Source of the DNA: Gammaproteobacteria bacterium F7
Lineage (GTDB): Bacteria; Pseudomonadota; Gammaproteobacteria; Pseudomonadales; IMCC2047
Assembly: GCA_001593685.1 (NCBI GenBank)
Contig: LUKI01000004.1
Span: 54,325 to 118,324, forward strand
Length of the DNA stretch: 64,000 nucleotides
Reading direction: 5' to 3'
Below the pieces are notes generated by a model, which saw only the letters and a list, made by a program, of their open reading frames with translations, had not been told where the DNA came from and ran no database searches. How positions within the stretch are numbered: the first letter of the stretch is position 1; each line of letters begins with the position of its first letter. Position numbers and translations under genes: made by a program. This document shows, piece after piece, positions 45,230 to 55,600 of the stretch.

Positions 45230-45256
45230 ATAAAAATACCTTGTAAATTATTGATA

Positions 45257-46510
45257 TTAAAACTCTGGTTTGATTGATTTGTTCTTCGCTGAACGGTGAC
45301 GCTCACGCATTTCCACATCAATATACTTGTCCGTGATGGCGCTGGAGCCATGGCCTGCATCATCTCGAACATGCTCTCTGGGTCGCTGTTTTACATCGTC
45401 GGATATGCCTGTATGGCGTAGCCAGTGAACGGTCGCTGATCTGAGCAATTCAACTTCCGAATCATCGTGACCGTCCTTTTTCATGCGCATGATAGATTGA
45501 TCGAAACAATATTTCACGATATTCCTGATCTGGCGTGTGCTGGTTATACCGCCACGCCCCCGGGTTTTGTGTATCAGAGGCGTGGGCTCGTTAGGTGAGG
45601 GCAGTGGTGATAGCCCCAGGAATTGGCGATAACGCTTAAGTGCTGCCAGCATGGCGTCACTGACTGAAATGTCGCGTTCTTTGTTACCTTTACCAACGGT
45701 AGTGAACCACCAGTTACCATCTAGATCCATATTGAAGTGCCCCATCTGGGGTGCCCAGCGTTCGGTGGCCGTTAGCTCAGAAATACGCAGATACATGCCG
45801 TAAAGCGCCTGTACAACGAATAACGTACGCTCATGTGAAGTTGGATCATCGTTGGCCAGCATTTCTGCGGTTTCAACAACATAGGACCACTGCAACTCCG
45901 TTAAGCGGCGTATTTTATCTTTTTGTTGACGCTTGCGCAGGTACTTGCTTTTTTGACGTATCAGTGCGACGGGGTTGGATTCAGAATATTCCTCTTGAAT
46001 CAAATAGGTATAAAAGCTGCCAAGAATGGCGAAGATGGCCTGTAATGCTTTTGCTGAAAGCGCAAAATCCCGAGGGGCGTTATCAGGGGTTTGGCGAGTT
46101 TTCTTGGCGACAAAAGGGCGCCATTCGTCATTGGTGATCCGCTCTCCCTGTTTTTCAACGTAACGCGGCAGGGTTTTGCTGGCGATCCAGTTCAGCGGGG
46201 GTTGCTGGCAAAAATCGATATAGGATTCGATGTCTGTCCGTTTCAATTCGGTGAGTGAACATTGTTTTACAAACCAGCACCACTGTAACAGTCGCTCAAC
46301 CTCACGGCGGTAAGCTGCGAAGGTGTCACGGCTACCACGATAACTGTATAAAAAAGCCAGTGCGTGCTCGTAATCTGTATGGGCGCCTTTTACGCCGGAA
46401 GAAGCGATGTAAGGAGATACCGGACGCGCTTCACCCTGTATCAGTTCAACAAGGTTCTCCAGCGTATCAAATAAAGGCTGGGGCTGGATGTTATCGGCTT
46501 TTGCTGTCAT
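45257..46510 (-). CDS. Tyrosine-type site-specific recombinase/integrase
   Basis: Catalytic-domain pattern: LRISEL (R), GKGNKERDISV (K), HWLRHTG (HxxR), AGHGS (H), DKYID (Y). Confidence 0.9.
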   Translation of the reverse strand: MTAKADNIQPQPLFDTLENLVELIQGEARPVSPYIASSGVKGAHTDYEHALAFLYSYRGSRDTFAAYRREVERLLQWCWFVKQCSLTELKRTDIESYIDFCQQPPLNWIASKTLPRYVEKQGERITNDEWRPFVAKKTRQTPDNAPRDFALSAKALQAIFAILGSFYTYLIQEEYSESNPVALIRQKSKYLRKRQQKDKIRRLTELQWSYVVETAEMLANDDPTSHERTLFVVQALYGMYLRISELTATERWAPQMGHFNMDLDGNWWFTTVGKGNKERDISVSDAMLAALKRYRQFLGLSPLPSPNEPTPLIHKTRGRGGITSTRQIRNIVKYCFDQSIMRMKKDGHDDSEVELLRSATVHWLRHTGISDDVKQRPREHVRDDAGHGSSAITDKYIDVEMRERHRSAKNKSIKPEF

Positions 46511-47410
46511 TTAAGGTTGTGAGCCTTTGCTTGATTGTAAGGCTTCGACTTCCTTTCGCATGACCGTAATGGCGCCATCTATGTGTACATCTCGCTGCGG
46601 AAAAGCAATAACGAGACCATGTTCATTAAACAGCTCTTCGATGCGAAAACGTAAATCACTGCGTACCAGGTTCAAGTCGCGTTCAACATTGGCGTTTATC
46701 CAGATGGCAAGATCAAAAATGAGCGCATTATCACCAAAGTCCTCAAAAATGACCGTCGGGGCTGGTTCCTTAAGTGCGGCATGGTGCTCTTCGCCAGCCT
46801 GGCGCATTAGTTCTACTACTTTTTTAACCGGCGAACCGTAGGCGACGCCAACACGAACTTTACAGCGCGTGAGCTTATCAACCAGTGTCCAGTTGACGAC
46901 CATATTTTCGAGCAGGTGGCTGTTGGGCAGTAAAATGTGTACGCCGTCGACCCTGCGAATACGAGTAGAGCGTGTATTGATGGCTTCGACGGTACCGCGT
47001 AGATCTCCAATTTCAAGAAAGTCACCGATACGAATGGGACGTTCCCACATTAAAATCCAGCCACTGATGAAGTTGTTGATGATGTTTTGTGCACCAAAAC
47101 CCACACCAATTGCCACGGCACCGGAGATAAAGGTGAACGCAGCCAGTGGGATATTCAGCATGCTCAGCAGTGCTAAAAAAAGTGTGATGAGCGCTACAAT
47201 CATGTACGCTCTGGAAATGACCTGCACCAGGTCCGGAGTTAAATGTTTGCGGCTCAAATAGCGGATTAATAAGCGAAAAGACCACCGCAGAAGAAGCAGG
47301 GCGGTTAAGATAAACACGACAACGGTGCCAATTTGCATCAGGGTGATGCTGCTTTCACCAAAGGTAATCAGTGGCTTTTGTATAAAGCTGAAAAAATTAT
47401 CCATCGTCAT
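46511..47410 (-). CDS. MscS family small-conductance mechanosensitive channel
   Basis: FISGAVAIGVGFGAQNIINNFISGWILMWERPIRIGDFLEIGDLRGTVEAINTRSTRIR. Confidence 0.92.
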   Translation of the reverse strand: MTMDNFFSFIQKPLITFGESSITLMQIGTVVVFILTALLLLRWSFRLLIRYLSRKHLTPDLVQVISRAYMIVALITLFLALLSMLNIPLAAFTFISGAVAIGVGFGAQNIINNFISGWILMWERPIRIGDFLEIGDLRGTVEAINTRSTRIRRVDGVHILLPNSHLLENMVVNWTLVDKLTRCKVRVGVAYGSPVKKVVELMRQAGEEHHAALKEPAPTVIFEDFGDNALIFDLAIWINANVERDLNLVRSDLRFRIEELFNEHGLVIAFPQRDVHIDGAITVMRKEVEALQSSKGSQP

Positions 47411-47437
47411 CGAGTTTCCCTACGCAGGAAGAAAAAA

Positions 47438-48424
47438 ATGATTCGTACATTGCTGGTAAGTATAAATCAGGTAGTTCAGGAAGGCTCTCAGGAGTTAGTA
47501 GAAAAGTGGCGTGAACAGCCAGATAGTTTTTTGTGGCTGGACTTTCAAAAGACACTGGATGAGCAAGATGTTGAACTCCTATCATCTTTTGGGTGCCATG
47601 AATTAGCCATCAAGGATGCTATGCGCAAACGCCATCCCGCTAAAGTTGAATACTTTGATGATAATACCTTTGTGCTATTTCGTGGCATTAATAGTATTGA
47701 GGATAAATTAACGCTCACGCCGCAACAAATTGGCTTTTTTATCGGCGAACGTTTCCTCATCACCATTCACAGTGGTCGTTCTATTAGTGTTGACCATTAC
47801 TGGACAGAGAACCGGATACCTGAGCTGGTTTGTAATCCGATGACACTGGCCAGTAATGTTATGCACTATGCCTGTGGACGTTATCTGGAGGTGGTGCTGG
47901 ATTTTGAGGAGCAGCTGGCAGAAGCCGAAGATACGATGATGTCGCATGGCTCCGATGAGTTAATGAAAGAATTAGTTGCTTACCGCTCACAGTTAAGAAA
48001 ATTAAAGCGGGTCTTCAGTTACCATGAAAAGCTTTCCGGGGTATTGCTTGAGCGTCAATTGGAAAAAGAGTCTGAGTTTGTCTCTGCTACTGACGATGGC
48101 GAGCATTTAAAGCATACCTTGCGAGACCTGTTTGATCGTTGTGAACGACTGCATAGTTTGAGCGGCATGTACTATGAAATATGCGGAGACTTGATTGATG
48201 GTTACCTGTCGATCACATCGCATCAGCTGAACAACACCATGAAAATTCTAACCATTATCACCGCAATTTTTGTCCCTTTAAGTTTTTTGGCTGGTCTTTA
48301 CGGTATGAATTTCGAGCATATTCCAGAGCTCCACTACCGTTACGGTTATTACGTGTTGCTGGGCACCATGGGGACGATTGCCGCGGCGATGGTTTATTTC
48401 TTTAAACGCTATCGGTGGTTTTAA
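47438..48424 (+). CDS. CorA family divalent cation transporter; start assigned to MIRTLLVSINQ
   Basis: C-terminal two-TM region with YGMNFEHIPEL (GMN motif). Confidence 0.9.
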   Translation: MIRTLLVSINQVVQEGSQELVEKWREQPDSFLWLDFQKTLDEQDVELLSSFGCHELAIKDAMRKRHPAKVEYFDDNTFVLFRGINSIEDKLTLTPQQIGFFIGERFLITIHSGRSISVDHYWTENRIPELVCNPMTLASNVMHYACGRYLEVVLDFEEQLAEAEDTMMSHGSDELMKELVAYRSQLRKLKRVFSYHEKLSGVLLERQLEKESEFVSATDDGEHLKHTLRDLFDRCERLHSLSGMYYEICGDLIDGYLSITSHQLNNTMKILTIITAIFVPLSFLAGLYGMNFEHIPELHYRYGYYVLLGTMGTIAAAMVYFFKRYRWF

Positions 48425-48484
48425 TTTGCTGTTATTTTAGCGCCGATTTTTACCCTACGATGAATACTGTTACTGGAAAGTAAA

Positions 48485-48949
48485 ATGGATCTTGCGCGTT
48501 TACAAAAGTTATTCAATCTGACCGTGAATGCCGTTTTTGGGCTTATCCTGGTTTTTATCATGATCGGTATCGGTATCGGTGCTGTGCAACTGATTAAGTC
48601 TGTTTGGGTGTTATTCAGCTTTGAGGGCATTACCGGGCATTACATTGATATTATTACCGATGTTCTGACGCTTTATGTGCTGGTTGAGCTATCACGCTCG
48701 TTGGTGGAATACTTCAGTAGTAGTCGATTAAGGCTAACCTTCATTGTTGATGCGGCAATTATTTTCATTATTCGCGAAGTGCTCATCAACCTGTTTAAAC
48801 ATGATGCTAAACCTGAGTTGTTATATGCGATTTCCGCTTTTTTGTTGGTGTTAGGCGCAATACGTATTGCCAGTATCGTGGTCTTTCAGCGTGAAAAACA
48901 AATGGCTCAGGAATCGGAGGGGAGTGGCCCGGAGACACCCTCTCAATAG
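48485..48949 (+). CDS. PsiE-like phosphate-starvation-inducible family membrane protein
   Basis: Four TM segments; DVLTLYVLVELSRSLVEYF...IIFIIREVLINLF. Confidence 0.75.
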   Translation: MDLARLQKLFNLTVNAVFGLILVFIMIGIGIGAVQLIKSVWVLFSFEGITGHYIDIITDVLTLYVLVELSRSLVEYFSSSRLRLTFIVDAAIIFIIREVLINLFKHDAKPELLYAISAFLLVLGAIRIASIVVFQREKQMAQESEGSGPETPSQ

Positions 48950-49028
48950 AATAATGACCAGGCTTTATGTTGCTCAGTGAAGCCGTCGCCAAGCTTGAAA
49001 GCCTTGTGGCAGACTTCACTGAGTGTGC

Positions 49029-50075
49029 CTAGATGGTGTGGGGGTCAGGGTAGTCCCCCTGATCCAGGCCCTCAATGTGAAGGTCCTGGAAGTCTTCAAT
49101 GGCTCTTTCGACGCGAGAAGAGTTATCAAAGCGGGCGATATGGAAAAGTGCATCGCCCTCGTTAACAACGGGCAGGTTATTACGCCCAATCACAATACCG
49201 GTAATTGGAGAGATGACACTGTTTTCGTTCTCTCCAACGGCATCTGAAATTTTTCCGACGCTTTGCCCCTCTTCGACACGTGACCCCAAGGTTACCTCTA
49301 AACGCATTAAGCCGGCCTGTGGTGCGCGTACCCATTGCGAAGAGTTAGCCTTAATGACCTTATGTATTTTTCTTGAGCGGCCCTTTGGAATCATGCCCAG
49401 CTGACGCAACACATTTAAAACGCCGCGTGCGCCAGCGCGGATGGACAGGCTATCAAAACGTAAGCCTTCACCGGCCTCATAAAGCAACATGGAGAGGCCT
49501 TTATCAAGCGCATATTGGCGTAACGAGCCATCCCGCAGGTTGGCATTAATCATTACCGGAGAGCCGAATGCCTTTGCCAGTGCTTCCGTTTCCGGGTTTT
49601 CCAGGTCTGCGCGAATGTGGGGTAAGTTGGCGCGGTGATTGGAGCCTGTGTGTAAATCAATACCGTGGGTTGAGCGATCGACCACTTCCTCTGCAAAAAT
49701 CCGGGCGACTCGGGACGCTAAGGAGCCATTTTTAGAGCCAGGGAAGGAGCGGTTAAGGTCGCGGCCATCGGGCAGGTAACGGGTATGGTTGAAAAAACCA
49801 TAGACGTTCACAATGGGAACACAAATCAATGTGCCCTTCATACGCTCAAGCGCTTTGCTGTGGCGTACCCGTCGAATAATTTCGATGCCATTAATTTCAT
49901 CACCATGGATTGCCGCAGAGATAAAGACCACAGGGCCATCTCGGCGGCCATGGATAACATGAATAGGCATCGCCAATGGTGTATAAGAGGACTGACTTGG
50001 CAGCGGCAGCGACAGAGTTGCCCGGCTGCCCGGTGCGATCGTTTCGCCGCAAATCGTAAAAGGTTTTCTAGGCAT
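49029..50075 (-). CDS. Succinylglutamate desuccinylase/aspartoacylase family (M14-like) protein
   Basis: Zn-site pattern AAIHGDEINGIEI, GIDLHTGSNHR, catalytic-type LYEAGEG. Confidence 0.9.
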   Translation of the reverse strand: MPRKPFTICGETIAPGSRATLSLPLPSQSSYTPLAMPIHVIHGRRDGPVVFISAAIHGDEINGIEIIRRVRHSKALERMKGTLICVPIVNVYGFFNHTRYLPDGRDLNRSFPGSKNGSLASRVARIFAEEVVDRSTHGIDLHTGSNHRANLPHIRADLENPETEALAKAFGSPVMINANLRDGSLRQYALDKGLSMLLYEAGEGLRFDSLSIRAGARGVLNVLRQLGMIPKGRSRKIHKVIKANSSQWVRAPQAGLMRLEVTLGSRVEEGQSVGKISDAVGENENSVISPITGIVIGRNNLPVVNEGDALFHIARFDNSSRVERAIEDFQDLHIEGLDQGDYPDPHTI

Positions 50076-50080
50076 AGGCG

Positions 50081-50992
50081 TTATCCTTTACCGCGAGTTT
50101 TAGTCTGGGCTGGCTTAGCATTTTTCTCAATAAATTCAATGATTAAGCCCGCGACATCTTTGCCCGTTGCTGTTTCAATGCCTCGTAAGCCGGGAGATGA
50201 GTTAACCTCCATTACCAGCGGACCACGTTCAGAACGCAACAAATCGACACCACAGACATTCAGGCCCATGATTTTAGCGGCATTAACGGCTGTGCGGCGT
50301 TCTGCTGGCGTTAACTTTACCAGTTTGGCAGAGCCACCACGGTGGATGTTGGAACGGAACTCTCCCTCCGGTGCCTGGCGCTGCATAGCGGCGATAACTT
50401 TACCGCCGACCACGAGGCAACGAATGTCAGCACCGCCAGCTTCCTTGATAAATTCCTGAACCAGAATGTTCGAATTCAGCCCCATAAAAGCCTGGATGAC
50501 ACTTTCTGCCGCTTTTTTGGTTTCTGCCAGAACAACACCAATGCCCTGAGTGCCCTCCAGCAGTTTGATGACGCAGGGCGCGCCGCCAACCTCACGAATC
50601 AGTCCGTCAATATTGTCCGGCGTATTGGCAAAGGCGGTGGCTGGTATACCAACATTTTTACGTGATAATAGTTGTAAAGATCGCAGTTTGTCGCGTGATC
50701 GTGAGATGGCCACGGACTCGTTCACACAGTATGCCCCCATCATTTCAAACTGACGGACTACCGCTGTGCCATAAAAGGTTACCGATGCGCCAATGCGCGG
50801 AATCACGGCGTCAAAATCGCTGGCCGCGAACTCACTGTCTCTGTAGTGAATACTCGGTTTATCCGAGGTGATGTCCATAAAGCAGTGCAGGTGGTCCAGT
50901 ACTCTAACGGTATGACCTCGCTCTTCTGCGGCCTGAATTAAACGGCTGGTTGAGTACAGTTTTTTATTACGCGATAAAATAGCGATATTCAT
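50081..50992 (-). CDS. rimK: RimK-type alpha-L-glutamate ligase (ATP-grasp)
   Basis: [38 protein letters not shown]-grasp [29 protein letters not shown]. Confidence 0.93.
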   Translation of the reverse strand: MNIAILSRNKKLYSTSRLIQAAEERGHTVRVLDHLHCFMDITSDKPSIHYRDSEFAASDFDAVIPRIGASVTFYGTAVVRQFEMMGAYCVNESVAISRSRDKLRSLQLLSRKNVGIPATAFANTPDNIDGLIREVGGAPCVIKLLEGTQGIGVVLAETKKAAESVIQAFMGLNSNILVQEFIKEAGGADIRCLVVGGKVIAAMQRQAPEGEFRSNIHRGGSAKLVKLTPAERRTAVNAAKIMGLNVCGVDLLRSERGPLVMEVNSSPGLRGIETATGKDVAGLIIEFIEKNAKPAQTKTRGKG

Positions 50993-51026
50993 GGTGTGAC
51001 CTTTCGAAAAGTGAGATTGTGGGGAT

Positions 51027-51047
51027 ACATCAACATTTCGTTGATGT
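51027..51047. repeat. 21-bp hairpin/palindrome (8-5-8) in the divergent rimK/symporter intergenic region
   Basis: ACATCAAC-ATTTC-GTTGATGT. Confidence 0.85.
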
Positions 51048-51226
51048 TGGGCGCAACTTAATTCAAGGTTTTAGTTTTATACTGCTATTGAGGCTGATAG
51101 CAAGCATTGATGCGTGACTTGGTTCTAAAGTAACAGAAAACCGAAATTTGGTCTGTTTTGTGCGGCTGAAAAATACAAAAAGTTGTAGGCTAGTAACCGG
51201 TGACAGTTGAATTTTAGGGTGCCTTT

Positions 51227-52666
51227 ATGAGTACAACACAGCATGGTCGACTTCGCGCTATTGATACGCTATATCCCCGTTCCCTGAAATACCTGACTCG
51301 CCACTTGCAGGCGATGGTGCATGGCCGCCTGTGGTTGCAGGTGATGATTGGTATGTCGCTGGGTATTATGATCGGCGTGCTGATTGGTCCCAGCGTTGGA
51401 TTATTGGATGTGAGCACCGCGGCCACCTTAAGCGACTGGTTGGCTTTTCCCGGTAAACTGTTTCTGGCGCTTATTCAGATGATGGTTATTCCGCTGGTAT
51501 TTGCGTCAATCATCCGAGGTTTGGCGGCCACTGAAGATCTTGAACAGTTGCGACGTATTGGGTTACGAGTGGTGCTGTTTTTTGTTGTCACCACGGCATT
51601 GGCTATCATCATTGGTCTGTTGGTGGCTTCGACTATACAGCCTGGACTGTATGTCGATAGCCAGGCATTACAAGGCACGGTGGGGCAGGTGCCGGTCGTT
51701 GAGGCGAACGCTGCCAAGGGCCTTAATCTTAACGCTATTCCCCAACAGCTTATCACTCTGTTACCGTCAAACCCGCTCAACTCAATGGTTGAGAGCAATA
51801 TGCTGCAAGTGGTCATTTTTGCCATGGTGGTCGGTGTGGCGTTGGTGATGATGGCCCCTGGTCAGGCCAGACCACTGCTCGATTTAATGGGCTCTTTGCA
51901 AGAAGTGTGTATGACTGTCGTACGCTGGGCGATGGTGCTGGCTCCCTTTGCTGTATTTGGTTTAATGGCGCAGCTAACCGCGAAATTAGGCCTGAATGCA
52001 CTGATGGGTATGGCGGTTTATATTGCCACTGTCTTACTGGGATTGTTGCTGGTTTTTGCCGTTTATCTGGCGATTATATTTGTTGTCGCCAAACTGACAC
52101 CAAAACACTTTATTGTTGCGGTTAAGGATGTGCTGTTGCTGGCATTTTCGACCTCCAGTTCTGCCGCAGTCATGCCACTTTCGATTAAAACTGCAGAGGA
52201 AAAACTTAACGTGCGGCCATCGGTGTCGCAGTTTGTCATCCCGCTGGGCGCGACCATTAATATGAATGGCACGGCGTTATATCATGGCGTTGCGACATTA
52301 TTTTTAGCGCAGGTGTTTGGTATCGATATTGGCCTTGGCGGAATGCTGTTGGTGGTGCTTACCTCTGTCGGTGCGTCCATCGGTGCACCTGCAGCACCAG
52401 GCGTGGGTATTGTGATTTTAGCCATGGTGCTGAGCAGTGTTGGCATTCCTGCCGAGGGCATCGCACTGGTTATGGGCGTTGACCGTATTCTGGATATGAG
52501 TCGCACTGCCATCAATGTCAGCGGTGACCTAGTGACGGCAAAATTAATGGATGTCTGGGTAGGCAGCAAACTGAGTCATGGTGAGGAGGCCGCTGCCGAA
52601 CAAAATCGAGAGCAGGTTCGTTCTCAAACCGGTGAAGATGTATTGGCGTCCGAAGAGGTTAATTAG
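51227..52666 (+). CDS. Dicarboxylate/amino acid:cation symporter (DAACS)
   Basis: AFSTSSSAAVMPLSIKTAEEKL serine-rich motif; PLGATINMNGTALYHG. Confidence 0.93.
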   Translation: MSTTQHGRLRAIDTLYPRSLKYLTRHLQAMVHGRLWLQVMIGMSLGIMIGVLIGPSVGLLDVSTAATLSDWLAFPGKLFLALIQMMVIPLVFASIIRGLAATEDLEQLRRIGLRVVLFFVVTTALAIIIGLLVASTIQPGLYVDSQALQGTVGQVPVVEANAAKGLNLNAIPQQLITLLPSNPLNSMVESNMLQVVIFAMVVGVALVMMAPGQARPLLDLMGSLQEVCMTVVRWAMVLAPFAVFGLMAQLTAKLGLNALMGMAVYIATVLLGLLLVFAVYLAIIFVVAKLTPKHFIVAVKDVLLLAFSTSSSAAVMPLSIKTAEEKLNVRPSVSQFVIPLGATINMNGTALYHGVATLFLAQVFGIDIGLGGMLLVVLTSVGASIGAPAAPGVGIVILAMVLSSVGIPAEGIALVMGVDRILDMSRTAINVSGDLVTAKLMDVWVGSKLSHGEEAAAEQNREQVRSQTGEDVLASEEVN

Positions 52667-55600
52667 CGAGAGCGATACATTAAGTCGACGGATTGACCCT
52701 GACCGGATTCCGTTTCCAAATATAATTTATCGCTAAGCTGATACTGCAAAAATACCTTGCTCAGCTTGTCGATAACACCGATACCGTAGCGGGCGTACAG
52801 CCGTGGTGTGATGTATTTGCCCAGCGTAAAGCCCAGCGTTTCTACGCCTTCCTCGGCCTCCAGGCCAATTTCATCCAGCCCTGATAATTCGGTTAATTTT
52901 GAGGTAAGCGGCGTCGATTGGCTGATTGAGTAGGCCAACAGCGCATTTGCAAGGGCATTTTGATCAGCGGCATTGGCATCGCGCAATGGCTTACCTCGAA
53001 TAATGTAGGAAAGAATTTCACTGTCCGATAGCGGTGGGCGTGAATAGAGACGGGTACGCAGATTATCCACTGGCCCATTGACCTTTAAACCGGCGACGAC
53101 ACTTTTTACGGTGCGGCTGGCCGTTAAGTCGATTTCCGGTTTGTTAAGCAAGCCAGTAAAACGAATGATACCACGCTCGATGACCAAATCCTGGCCATAA
53201 GCTTTATAAGCTCCATCAAGCAGATTTATTTCGCCCTGGCCGAGTAACTGCTGAGAGGGTTGTTTATTTAAATGGAGTTTGCCCTTAACCCGGGTTGTCA
53301 GGCCATAGGCTTCAACATGAACCTGGTTGCCGAGTAGGACATCAAGATTTAAAAGGTAGTCATAGGGCTGAGAGTTATTTGTCAGTTGCTGGTTGTTATG
53401 GTGAATAACGGCGTCAGCTGTTAATGCAAGCCGGCTGGGTGACGGCGTAACGATTAGCTTGGCGTCAGGAATGTGTAGCAAGCCGGCAACCTCCAGACGT
53501 TCAGCATTGGCTTTGAGCTGTAGGTCTGGGCTGGCAACAACCCGGCGTTGGCTTTGATCAAGCAAGAGCACCTTGTCGCCTTTGATGTTGAGCTCGCTGG
53601 ACCAGTTCTCTAGCGAGGAGAAATCCAGGATGCCATCTACCTTGAGTTGTCCGTCTCCGGCTTTTAGCGATGCCTTGAGTTGCTGTTTGTTGGCTGACAA
53701 GGTGGTGATCTCAGCGTTCAGGTCATGCCACTCCATAGCCAGCGCATTGATATAAATTTTTGGCACGCTCAGGCGTGTAAACAGCGTGACCTGTGGCTTT
53801 TGCAGGCTCTGGCTGAATTGAATATTGCCGGCTAGCTCGCCATTCAGGTTGTCTACTTCCGGTATTAGCAGGGCATAGGGTTGCAGATCGGGTATGCTGT
53901 AATTTATATGCGCCTGTAGTGGGCTATGAGTGTTAAATGGCTGCTGAATTTTAAATTCACTGCTGAGTGTGCCAGTGTCATTGAGGCGGGCGTTAAGCGC
54001 CCCATCAAGGGTGTCATTTTGTAGCTGACCCTCAACTACTAAATCGGCGATGCGGAACTGGGTATTTGAATCATCGGCCGCTGTTAATAACAGGGGGGTA
54101 TCAACATCGCTCTGACTGATACGCAGCTGCCCCTGTTGCCGTCCATCGATAGTTTCCAGTTGTGCGGTAATATCGAGCTTTCCGTTCATCGAGGGTAGCA
54201 GTAACCCGCTGGCATTGAGTAAGGCAAGCGGCAGCTGTTTGGCATCGAGCTGGGCGTTTAACTTTTTATCCGTGCTGCGTGCTTCAATACACAGTTGGCC
54301 ACTGCTTTGCAGGCACAGAGGTGTAAAAAACCAGCTCCCGGTGGCCAGTTCAAAATTGACCGGTTGAGCCAATTGCCAGTGGCCAATATTTTCGCCGGCG
54401 CTCTCTGTGCCCGCAATGTGTAGCTCTGTGAGTTTGCCGGTGATCTGCTCAAGCTGTTTTAGATTGAGGGCCAGCCCCAGGCCTGTGCTGAGTAGTGGAC
54501 TATTGGTTTGAAATTGTATTCGAGGCTCTTGCCAGGGGCCTTCAAGTTGCAGCTCTAATTGATCCAGATAGACATTGCTATAGCGCAACTGTTGCGCGGT
54601 TAGTTTATTGGCGCTGGTTATAAAGTGACCATCTAACAATTGAATGTTGAGCTTAACGTCGTTGGTGACGAGGTTGTTAATGCTCAGGTCTTGAGCTGAT
54701 AATCGGGCTTCCAGAGTGGGGCTTGCAAGGCTGCCGGTTAACAGGCCATTGGCTTGAATAGCGCCTTTTGAGTTCGGATAAAAATATTTTAATTCAGTAA
54801 GTTGGCTGTCGAACCTAATATTTAGTTTAGAGTTATTAACTTCTCCTGATACCGTTAGCTGGTTGTCGCCGAGCCGTGCTGATACCCCTTTAATAAACAG
54901 GTCTTTGCCGGCAAGCCGGATGTTTAGCTGTGATTCAACGGCCTGGTTTTGCAGCTTTCCGCGTAACTTTTTGGAGGCAATATTAAGTTGCAGCTTTTCA
55001 TGAAAAGCTCCGGTTATGGCTAATTTACCAGCCAGTTCCTGTGGCAGTGATGGATGCAACGATTGAGCATCGAACAGGTTAAACACGGCGACTGTTTGCC
55101 AGTTTAATTGCTTGTCTGGCCAAGTGAGCTGGCCAGACAGAATGACGTTACCGCCGTTCTGGTCGTTCAGTTCCAGCGAGTTAATATTGATTTGGCTGGC
55201 GTTTAGGTCAGCTTTAAGGGCAAGGCTGTTTGTGCTTTTTTGATTCAGCTGAAGCTGAGCGTTGGCTGTTGTTTGTAAGCCAGACAAGTCGCCTTGGGCT
55301 TTAAAGCTGATATCAGAGAGGCGGGGGGGCGAGCTGTTTTCCAGCGGCCAGCTCAGGGTATCGATGTTGCCTCGAAGCGTTAGCTGGGGCTGTTTACGCC
55401 AATTGTGCAGGTCAATCACAAGGTCGGACGCCACTCCACCACTGGTTTGGTGGTCAATTCGCAGCTGTTTGCCGGTGCCTTTGATTCTGGCGGAGCCGTT
55501 AATCTTGTCGCTGCCATTGATTTTGCTGTGTTCCGGCAGTGTTGTTTGCCAGCTGATTGTGATATCCACACTCAATTTGGGGGCGAAAAGAAGATCACCT

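Noticed and set aside
45257-46510. Prophage or integrative element around the tyrosine recombinase
   Set aside because: All neighbours (mscS, pabB, nhaB, corA) are ordinary chromosomal genes; no structural, replication or cargo genes visible, so only the lone recombinase is reported.
49785-50459. 224-aa plus-strand ORF
   Set aside because: It is antisense to the deacylase and rimK genes, which have clear family motifs; its composition is arginine/proline/serine-rich shadow translation with no domain.
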